Below the pieces are notes generated by a model that ran no database searches, was not told the origin of the DNA, and saw only the letters and a list, made by a program, of their open reading frames with translations. This document shows, one piece after another, positions 31,434 through 38,104 of a DNA stretch of 38,104 nt (position 1 is its first letter; every line of letters starts with the position of its first letter). Source of the DNA: Bacteroidota bacterium (GTDB lineage: Bacteria > Bacteroidota > Bacteroidia > Chitinophagales > Chitinophagaceae). The DNA lies in NCBI GenBank assembly GCA_029560415.1, contig JAKQKY010000030.1, positions 1-38,104 of the forward strand, in the 5' to 3' direction. The position numbers were made by a program, and so were the translations under genes.

Positions 31434-31441
31434 TAATTTTG
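31434..31441 (+). promoter_or_regulatory. -7 box of msrB
   Basis: TAATTTTG matches TAnnTTTG exactly and ends 12 nt before the ATG at 31454. A TTG at 31418-31420 is too close for a -33 element, so only the -7 part is supported. Confidence 0.4.
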
Positions 31442-31453
31442 TAAATAAAAAAT

Positions 31454-31813
31454 ATGGAACTGAATTCACTTACCCCGGAAGAAGCCAATGTAATTTTAAA
31501 GAAAGGAACAGAAAGGGCCTTTACCGGCGAATACACGGATAATAAAGCAACCGGTACGTATGTATGCCGCCAGTGTAATGCAGCATTATATGAATCGAAA
31601 GATAAATTTGATTCGCGTTGCGGATGGCCAAGTTTTGATGACGAGATCCCTGGTGCGGTTAAGCGTATACCCGATGCCGATGGCAGCAGGACAGAAATCG
31701 TTTGTGCCAATTGTAACGGGCATCTTGGTCACGTATTTACCGGGGAGCGATTCACGGAGAAGAATACCCGCCACTGTGTAAATTCCATTTCAATGAAATT
31801 TATTCCGGCTTAA
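31454..31813 (+). CDS. msrB: Peptide-methionine (R)-S-oxide reductase
   Basis: MsrB repairs the R-epimer of methionine sulfoxide in proteins. This 119-residue single-domain form has the zinc ligands C38/C41 (YVCRQCN) and C84/C87 ([13 protein letters not shown]), the substrate-pocket motif [12 protein letters not shown], and the catalytic C108 in [13 protein letters not shown]. There is no signal peptide, so it acts in the cytoplasm. The stop is 6 nt from that of the convergent antiporter gene. Length is near the family minimum, with all key residues present. Confidence 0.95.
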   Translation: MELNSLTPEEANVILKKGTERAFTGEYTDNKATGTYVCRQCNAALYESKDKFDSRCGWPSFDDEIPGAVKRIPDADGSRTEIVCANCNGHLGHVFTGERFTEKNTRHCVNSISMKFIPA

Positions 31814-31819
31814 TCAACA

Positions 31820-33418
31820 TTACAATTCGTTGAACCTCGCTTCTTCGAGGTCTAATTCCCGTTCTTTATTCCGAATCAATTCTCCGGAGTATATTTTTTC
31901 TTTGTGCAGTTTTTGTAATTCATTTCGCCGCACATTTACCAGTTCTATCAGCATCTGCCGGTACCTGGGTAAAAAACCAGGTGTAGAAGTTTCTATTTCT
32001 TCCTTCAATAATTTTTTGTTTGAAATTTCGATCATCCGTACATACTTTTCCCTGAGGCGGTTATATGCATCGATTGTATTGATCTCATCAGCATAATTTG
32101 TTTGCAAATGGTCTAACGAAACTTCTGCGAGACGGAGTTTAATCGCCAGTTCCTGCTCTTCTTCATTTTCGCCTGGATCTTCTATTTTTAATACCCTGAT
32201 AACCCAGGGAAGGCTCAGCCCCTGCAACACAAGCGTAAACAGGATCACAACAAACGTTATAAACAGCAAAAGATTCCTGTGTGGAAAGGCTTCACCAGTG
32301 GTAACGGTAAGGGGTATCGCCAACGCAGATGCAAGGGAAACCACACCACGCATGCCACTCCAGGCTACCAGGAAAACAGTTTTCCAGGATGGCCTTCTTT
32401 CTTTTGTGCGAATGCGTTTACTTAATATCCTCGGTATATAGGCACCCGGGAAAACCCATATTACCCTGATAACAATGGTAACCAGGCTGATGATGACCGC
32501 ATAGGAAATGGCCTCGGCTACCGAGTTCTCTCCAAGACCCTCTATGATTTTTGGCAGTTGTAAACCGATGAGGATAAAGACCAGTCCATTCAGCAGGAAA
32601 ATGATCGTTTCCCAAAAAGCGTATGCCTGTATCCGTGAGTTATATGGGAATATTTCATGCGATCTGAAACTCAGGAACAAGCCACCGCTTACCACTGCCA
32701 ACACACCTGAATAATGAAAATGTTCTGCAATGATATACATGAGATAGGGTGAAATAAGGGTAATTACGGTATCAATACTAGGTGTTGTTGGTAGATGGCG
32801 ATGGGCCAAATACACTAAGTAGCCTACCAGTACACCAACTAGTATCCCCATGCCTGCTACCAAAAAGAACTCTGTTCCTGCTTTCCAGAAACTAAACTGA
32901 CCAGTAAATATGGTTGCCAGTGCAAACCGAAATACGATAAGTGATGAGGCATCATTGATGAGGCTTTCTCCTTCCAATATTGTTACAACCCGTTTGGGAA
33001 CTTTCAATCCCTGTAATACAGATGTGGCCGCTACGGCATCGGGTGGAGAAATGATGCCGCCCAGCAAAAATCCAAGCGCCAGTGAAAAATCGGGAATGAT
33101 TGCATGAGCTAAAAATGCGACCGCGGTTGAAGTAAAGATCACCAGTCCGAAGGACAATAAACTAATGGGCCTCCTGGATTCCCAAAAATCTTTCCAGGAA
33201 GTATTCCATGCAGCAGAATAAAGTAAAGGAGGAAGAAAAACCAGGAAAACCATATCGGGTTCCAGGCTGATCGATGGAATGCCGGGGATAAAACTGATCA
33301 GCAATCCCATGAGCACAAGAAAGATCGGGTAGGAGATCTTTAATTTCGTACTCAGCATGGATAACATGGAAACCGCGAACAAAAGTGTCAGGATCAGTAA
33401 CAGGTTTTCATGCAGCAT
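31820..33418 (-). CDS. CPA1-family Na+/H+ antiporter
   Basis: The 532-residue protein has about 12 membrane helices followed by a cytoplasmic tail of about 120 residues. The CPA1 signature is present: FLPPLLYSAAWNTSWKDF in the early helices and the ion-binding ND pair at 155-156 in EGESLINDASSLIVFRFAL. SWKTVFLVAWSGMRGVVSLASALAIPL is the conserved Arg-containing helix near 350. The charged tail (LEEEIE..., ELQKLHKEKIYSGELIRNKE) is probably regulatory. It exchanges cytoplasmic Na+ (or K+) for H+. It lies 31 nt downstream of the E1 fusion gene on the same strand. Confidence 0.93.
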   Translation of the reverse strand: MLHENLLLILTLLFAVSMLSMLSTKLKISYPIFLVLMGLLISFIPGIPSISLEPDMVFLVFLPPLLYSAAWNTSWKDFWESRRPISLLSFGLVIFTSTAVAFLAHAIIPDFSLALGFLLGGIISPPDAVAATSVLQGLKVPKRVVTILEGESLINDASSLIVFRFALATIFTGQFSFWKAGTEFFLVAGMGILVGVLVGYLVYLAHRHLPTTPSIDTVITLISPYLMYIIAEHFHYSGVLAVVSGGLFLSFRSHEIFPYNSRIQAYAFWETIIFLLNGLVFILIGLQLPKIIEGLGENSVAEAISYAVIISLVTIVIRVIWVFPGAYIPRILSKRIRTKERRPSWKTVFLVAWSGMRGVVSLASALAIPLTVTTGEAFPHRNLLLFITFVVILFTLVLQGLSLPWVIRVLKIEDPGENEEEQELAIKLRLAEVSLDHLQTNYADEINTIDAYNRLREKYVRMIEISNKKLLKEEIETSTPGFLPRYRQMLIELVNVRRNELQKLHKEKIYSGELIRNKERELDLEEARFNEL

Positions 33419-33449
33419 ATCATCACATGGATTGTTTTAAGTACAGTGT

Positions 33450-35459
33450 TCAGAATTTCATCAACCGGCCAATGGTTTCATGCAGCCTTGAATAAGCCAT
33501 GAAATTTTTCTCCAGTTCAATGCTGAATGGTATGGGTGTATCCAGGCTTGCACAACGCATGATCGGCGCATCCAATAATGTATAACAATGTTCGGCGATC
33601 CAGGCTGCAATTTCGCCTCCGATACCCCCGGTTAAACTGTCTTCATGCAATATGAGCACTTTACCGGTCCTGGAAACAGCACGCCTGATGGCTTCAAAAT
33701 CCAGCGGCAATAAGGTTCGCAGATCAGTAATATCAATTGATAATTCAGGGTGACTCTTTACATATTCCAATGCCCAGTGAACACCTGCGCCATAGGTGAT
33801 GATCGAAAGATCTTCGCCTTCCTGTACATGCTTCGCCTTGCCGATCTCGATCTCGTAATAGTTGTCGGGAACCAGTCCGCTCACACTCCGGTACAACGCT
33901 TTATGTTCAAAGAACATAACGGGATTTGGATCATTGATCGCGGCGATCATTAGCCCTTTGGCATCAATGGGTGAAGAAGGATAAACAACTTTTAAACCAG
34001 GCGTGTGCACAAACCAGGCTTCGTTGCTCTGGCTGTGAAAAGGCCCTGCACCTACTCCGCCACCTGTTGGCATCCTGATCACCACATCTGCGTTTTGCCC
34101 CCACCGGTAGTGTATCTTCGCCAGGTTGTTGATGATCTGGTTGAATCCAACGGTTGCAAAATCGGCAAACTGCATTTCCATCACCGATTTATATCCTTCG
34201 AGTGACATGCCCAGGGTTGCCCCTACAATTGCACTTTCGCACAAAGGCGTATTTCGTATTCTTTCTTTTCCAAATTTCTCAACAAAACCTTCCGTTACTT
34301 TAAAGGCTCCGCCATATTCGGCAATGTCTTGCCCCATCAACACAAGGTTGCTGTGCTTTTGCAGCGATTGCTCCAGGGCATCACTGATGGCGTTGATGAA
34401 TTTTTTTTCAGAAGAAGTTCCACTAGAATGTACAGGGCCTTCATCGCTGTTATCAATCAGCCAGGCTGGATTTGATTGAGAGTTTGCATATACATCCGCT
34501 ATTTCGGTATCTGTATCGGCAATGATGGGATCGGAAAGAAACCCTTCCTTCAACTCTTCTTCAATGTGATTTTTTATTTCGGCACGAATAGCCTGTACTT
34601 CTGCTTCGGTAACCAGGTTTTCTCTCAACAACCAGGATTCGAAATTTTTAATCGGGTCTTTCTTTTCCCATTCTTCAAAAAGATTCTTGGGTACGTATTT
34701 TACACCACTGGCTTCTTCATGTCCCCGCATGCGGAATGTCATGCATTCGATCAGGTAGGGCTTCTGGTTTTTGATGCAATAATCCCGAACACCTTTGATG
34801 GTATCATATACCGTCAAAATATTATTGCCGTCGATCTGAACGCCCTCAATTCCGTAGCCGGCTGCTTTATCAACCAGGTTTTTACAACGGTATTGTTCGC
34901 TGGTAGGAGTACTCAATCCATATCCATTATTCTCAATGATAAAGATTACGGGCAGTTCCCAAACCGCCGCCGTATTTAGAGCTTCATGAAAATCTCCTTC
35001 GCTGGTACCGCCATCGCCGGTAAAAGCCAATGACACTTTTTGTTCTTTGCGCAGCTTATGTGCTAAAGCAACGCCATCGGCAATCGCCAGTTGCGGACCC
35101 AGGTGCGATATCATGCCACAGATATGATGGTCTTTATTGCCAAAATGAAAACTTCTTTCCCGGCCTTTGCTATATCCATCCTGGTTTCCCTGCCATTGTT
35201 TGAACAATTTATGAAGGGGCATTTTCCGGGAAGTGAATACGCCAAGGTTACGGTGCAGCGGCATTACCCACTCATCTTCCAGTAATGCCATGGTAGCACC
35301 AACTGATATGGCTTCCTGCCCGATACCACTGAACCATTTAGATATTTTACCCTGCCGCAACAACACCAGCATTTTCTCTTCGATCATGCGGGGCAGGAGC
35401 AGGTTCCTGTATAATTCAATGAGTTTATCTGTACCGAGGTCTTTCTGTAAAAATTGCAT
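33450..35459 (-). CDS. 2-oxoacid dehydrogenase E1, fused alpha and beta subunits
   Basis: The 669-residue protein joins both E1 subunits. Residues 1 to about 330 are E1 alpha with the thiamine-diphosphate motif LAFTGDGGTSEGDFHEALN... ending in IFIIENNGYG (GDG to NN, about 145-180). Residues about 345-669 are E1 beta (ALEQSLQKHSNLVLMGQDIAEYGG, VMEMQFADF, GVGAGPFHSQSNEAWF, ILHEDSLTGGIGGEIAAW). E1 decarboxylates a branched-chain or related 2-oxoacid and passes the acyl group to lipoyl-E2; no E2 or E3 gene is in the window. Such fusions are common in Bacteroidota. Substrate choice (2-oxoisovalerate or pyruvate type) cannot be decided from sequence alone. Confidence 0.92.
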   Translation of the reverse strand: MQFLQKDLGTDKLIELYRNLLLPRMIEEKMLVLLRQGKISKWFSGIGQEAISVGATMALLEDEWVMPLHRNLGVFTSRKMPLHKLFKQWQGNQDGYSKGRERSFHFGNKDHHICGMISHLGPQLAIADGVALAHKLRKEQKVSLAFTGDGGTSEGDFHEALNTAAVWELPVIFIIENNGYGLSTPTSEQYRCKNLVDKAAGYGIEGVQIDGNNILTVYDTIKGVRDYCIKNQKPYLIECMTFRMRGHEEASGVKYVPKNLFEEWEKKDPIKNFESWLLRENLVTEAEVQAIRAEIKNHIEEELKEGFLSDPIIADTDTEIADVYANSQSNPAWLIDNSDEGPVHSSGTSSEKKFINAISDALEQSLQKHSNLVLMGQDIAEYGGAFKVTEGFVEKFGKERIRNTPLCESAIVGATLGMSLEGYKSVMEMQFADFATVGFNQIINNLAKIHYRWGQNADVVIRMPTGGGVGAGPFHSQSNEAWFVHTPGLKVVYPSSPIDAKGLMIAAINDPNPVMFFEHKALYRSVSGLVPDNYYEIEIGKAKHVQEGEDLSIITYGAGVHWALEYVKSHPELSIDITDLRTLLPLDFEAIRRAVSRTGKVLILHEDSLTGGIGGEIAAWIAEHCYTLLDAPIMRCASLDTPIPFSIELEKNFMAYSRLHETIGRLMKF

Positions 35460-35586
35460 GCTGCGAATTTCCTATTAATAAAGCAAACAAACAAAGCTGT
35501 ATACTTATTTTTTGAAACAGGGCATTCTATACAACATTCGTGTTTTAATGTGTGCAATAAACGCCTTGGTTCCGTTTCAGCATTAA

Positions 35587-38104
35587 TCACTTTGTTTGAA
35601 AGATGACCGGAATGACCTGCCGTTTACCGTTGGGCCCTGTGCAGGTAAGCAGGTAATGACCAGGGAGTACTTCGCGGCCAATTGACAATTCCTTGTATAG
35701 ATCCGTTTTATTGATCCAAAGTTGCTGCTTGTATATTACCTGGCCGGCAGGGTTCAGGAGATTGAAATGATAATATCCGCCGGTAGGGTTGGTCAAACGA
35801 AGTTGTATTGTTAGATTAACTACCGGGTTCGGATATACGCTGATTGACGGATTTAGCGGCAACGCATCCAGTTTTACCCGGTTGCTGAGCCTGGCCGATC
35901 CATTGATCTCTATCATTCTGATTCGGTAATAGATATCCGAAGTCCCTGGTTGCAGGTCTTTAAAATCATATTGTAAGGCAGGGTCGTTATGCATAAATGC
36001 ATTCCTTGTTCCAATGATTTGAAAATCTGTTCCGTTGAAACTTCTTTCGATCTCATATTTTTCTACCTGGCCCTGGTTAACCACATGCCAATGAAGAGAT
36101 ACGGTTTCATCATCACTACGATCTGCTTTTAATTGGATGGTCTTTACCAGGTCAGTTTGTGATTTCTTAAATACTACATAGAATCGGCCAGGTGCCGCTG
36201 AAAGCAGATCCTGGGTTACCTGAATATTGATCCAGTTGCTGTCGCCCAGGTTTAACAGGGTTTTGCTGTTCAAGTAAGTATCTATCAAGATCGCTGTCAA
36301 TTGACTGCCGGCCATATTCTTCGGAACAAAACAAAAACGATATGGCTGAATGCGAAGGTTACTTAACCTGTAAAAGATCGTATCTGTGTTCGTCACCATA
36401 CTTCTGGCTTCCACAGAAAGGTTTTTTCCTTCTCTTGCCATGCTGAAATTTTCTCCTGAATTATTGATCTTCCAGGAATCATCTGCGTCTATCCGGTTGT
36501 GATAGTCTGAACTGAATACTACGGAATTTCCATCAGCAATCAAACCTGACTGGGTATATAACGTTGCTCTGAAAAAATCTTTGCCTGTTTGATTGAATGT
36601 CCTGTTCACAAGCCGGTTGCTATTCACTTTGCAGGCCTCGGTAAAACTGATGCTTCCTGCGGGTCCGGATGAACGAACAAAGAAAGCCTGCCCGCTTTGA
36701 ATGGTCGGCGAAGGAACGCCTGCAGGATAATAGGCAGTAGCCGTACTGCCCGCAGTGGGTTCATAATTATTGGCAGCCGATAAGGTTTGATATCCACCCA
36801 GTCCATAACTTCCGTATAATAAAGGGTCCCAAACCGTTACGTCGTTGTTCAGGTTTATAAACAACCCATTATCCTTCATATAATCCAGGTCAATGGCAGA
36901 AGCATATGGATTACCAACCGCTGCAATTTTTCCAGCCAATACAGTTGTAACCGGTGGTGCATCGTTTGGTTGAAACAGGTCTCCTTTAATGCGAAGGGTA
37001 GTAGGATTGGCTGCTGCGGAAGAGGTGTTAACGGTTCTGTCGCCCCTGACAAAGACCATATATCCACGCTGATCGGCGATGGCATTGCCTGTATTACTGA
37101 TGCCCGTCCAATCGCCGGCAGCACCAATCGTAGGATCAAAAAATTTCATGGATGGCTGGGCTGTTGTGATATCAAATCCACTACCCGTTCCCGTTATGAT
37201 GGTGCCAAAGCCGGCCGGGGTTGCTCCCGACTCCTGCCAGGATTGAAAGACCGATTGATTTTTTGCAGGCGTTGCCAGGAACTGCCATGACTTTGGATGG
37301 CGCCCGTCGGCAGGCAGGCCTGTATTCACGTATCGCTCTACCGTAACTTTTCTTGAAATGACGTGCCCCGTCATGTTCGCAACATTGGCAGTTGCATTCA
37401 CGGTTGATTTCAGGTTTACGTTATCGCCGGTAAAAAGTGTTTTTCCCGGTACAGCTCCGAATGATAATGTTCCCTCAATATTAAGCTGTTCGCCATTTAC
37501 AGAAGAGATCGTTACATCGTTGCTTACTTTAAAATCTTTTACAAGATTGTTCACAAAAACATTCCCTGCCAATGGTTGTGAAGTTGAACAATCTCCGTTC
37601 ATTTCAATCGATCCTACGGCTAATCCTGCCTGGATATTATTGATGCTCCCTGCAGCTCCGTATAATCCACCGGACACTTGTAGGGTACCCCTATTCGTTA
37701 GGCTGGCACCCGGCTGAAGAATGATGTTGGACACCTGGAAGGTATTTCCTACGTTGATCACTGGCTGAGTGACTGGCGGAGTAGATATCGATACATTCCT
37801 GGTGATGTCATTGGGTACTACGCCTTCACTCCAGTTTCCTCCATCGTTCCAGTTACTGCTGTTGGCGCCGGTCCACACATTCACTTTAGAATATTCATCT
37901 GCTCCAATATCGGTAAGGAACGGGCTCGTGGTCATGCGACTATCTCCATCAAAATCAGTGGCCAGTAAAATGCCTGCATTATTTCCGGCACCGGCCAGTT
38001 CACAACCGGTAATGGGCGAAAGATGAAGGAACGTTGCATCGGGACCGTTAGTGCTGATGAAATTCGGCAACACACTTAATGATTGCTGATCCATGGGGCT
38101 TACC
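35587..38104 (-). CDS. T9SS type A sorting domain surface protein (N-terminus cut by the right edge)
   Basis: The frame is open to the right edge; the first ATG inside (38092-38094) is preceded by in-frame codons without a stop, so the true start lies beyond. At least 838 codons are present. A segment ending DFDGDSRMTTSPFLTDIGADEY resembles the end of a parallel beta-helix repeat protein. Then come WTGANSSNWNDGGNWSEGVVP (a motif of Bacteroidota surface proteins), Gly/Asn-rich strands, and near the end a fibronectin-like stretch (VSLHWHVVNQGQVEKYEIERSFNG). The C-terminal T9SS domain starts PSISVYPNPVVNLTIQLR and ends PVIFQTK. It is probably secreted and surface-attached; no catalytic motif is visible. 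No clear terminator follows: 35460-35586 contains only a weak 5-bp stem. Confidence 0.88.
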   Translation of the reverse strand, partial: VSPMDQQSLSVLPNFISTNGPDATFLHLSPITGCELAGAGNNAGILLATDFDGDSRMTTSPFLTDIGADEYSKVNVWTGANSSNWNDGGNWSEGVVPNDITRNVSISTPPVTQPVINVGNTFQVSNIILQPGASLTNRGTLQVSGGLYGAAGSINNIQAGLAVGSIEMNGDCSTSQPLAGNVFVNNLVKDFKVSNDVTISSVNGEQLNIEGTLSFGAVPGKTLFTGDNVNLKSTVNATANVANMTGHVISRKVTVERYVNTGLPADGRHPKSWQFLATPAKNQSVFQSWQESGATPAGFGTIITGTGSGFDITTAQPSMKFFDPTIGAAGDWTGISNTGNAIADQRGYMVFVRGDRTVNTSSAAANPTTLRIKGDLFQPNDAPPVTTVLAGKIAAVGNPYASAIDLDYMKDNGLFINLNNDVTVWDPLLYGSYGLGGYQTLSAANNYEPTAGSTATAYYPAGVPSPTIQSGQAFFVRSSGPAGSISFTEACKVNSNRLVNRTFNQTGKDFFRATLYTQSGLIADGNSVVFSSDYHNRIDADDSWKINNSGENFSMAREGKNLSVEARSMVTNTDTIFYRLSNLRIQPYRFCFVPKNMAGSQLTAILIDTYLNSKTLLNLGDSNWINIQVTQDLLSAAPGRFYVVFKKSQTDLVKTIQLKADRSDDETVSLHWHVVNQGQVEKYEIERSFNGTDFQIIGTRNAFMHNDPALQYDFKDLQPGTSDIYYRIRMIEINGSARLSNRVKLDALPLNPSISVYPNPVVNLTIQLRLTNPTGGYYHFNLLNPAGQVIYKQQLWINKTDLYKELSIGREVLPGHYLLTCTGPNGKRQVIPVIFQTK

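Overview
The window looks like chromosome from a Bacteroidota bacterium, most likely Chitinophagaceae or a close relative. The evidence is two large cell-surface proteins with C-terminal type IX secretion (T9SS) sorting domains, several promoters with the Bacteroidota -7 box TAnnTTTG, an alternative complex III plus aa3-type oxidase cluster in the Bacteroidota gene order, and lineage-typical families (DUF5522, DUF6787-like, DUF420, fused E1 alpha/beta).

Layout. 1-867 (minus): a MarR regulator with a 24-bp palindromic operator over its own start, followed by an acyl-CoA dehydrogenase cut by the left edge. 1178-5824 (minus): a giant T9SS protein with 13 GloVer-type repeats and near-identical Ig-like repeats. 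6176-8499 (plus): a membrane GT2 glycosyltransferase and a DppC-type permease. 8496-8969 (minus): an Lrp/AsnC regulator. 9123-9347 (plus): an unusual structured RNA described below. 9565-11742 (plus): trmB, DUF5522, an alkyltransferase-like gene and an OB/S1-like protein. 11752-28139 (minus): the respiratory block, read from the right as actA-B-C-D-E-F, terminator and new promoter, coxB, coxA, ctaB, two subunit III genes, subunit IV, terminator, sco1, DUF420. 28373-31813 (plus): a membrane-domain/PurN fusion, a secreted carboxypeptidase-regulatory-like protein, a DUF418 membrane protein and msrB. 31820-35459 (minus): a CPA1 Na+/H+ antiporter and an E1 alpha/beta fusion. 35587-38104 (minus): another T9SS surface protein, cut by the right edge.

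How the genes work together. ActA-F oxidises menaquinol and passes electrons through c-type hemes to the CuA site of CoxB and on to the CoxA heme-copper centre. CtaB makes the heme O precursor of heme A. Sco1, and by family context DUF420, serve copper loading and oxidase assembly. A hairpin terminator followed by a perfect -7 box separates the act and cox parts, so the two halves could be adjusted independently.

The most unusual object is at 9123-9294. It folds on paper as a complete Leu-like class II tRNA cloverleaf (7-bp acceptor stem, D-arm, 5-bp anticodon arm, perfect T-arm), but its variable arm is a roughly 97-nt structured domain with a GNRA-capped hairpin. The anticodon loop reads GUC with a pyrimidine at position 37, and no CCA is encoded. 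A strong intrinsic terminator follows, a -7 box precedes it, an Lrp-family gene lies divergent to it, and trmB (which modifies the tRNA variable loop) lies just downstream. I do not recognise it as tmRNA, SRP RNA, RNase P RNA or a known ribozyme. It is my main candidate for something undescribed. A second candidate is a repeated promoter-plus-leader module at 922-1000 and 6105-6182.
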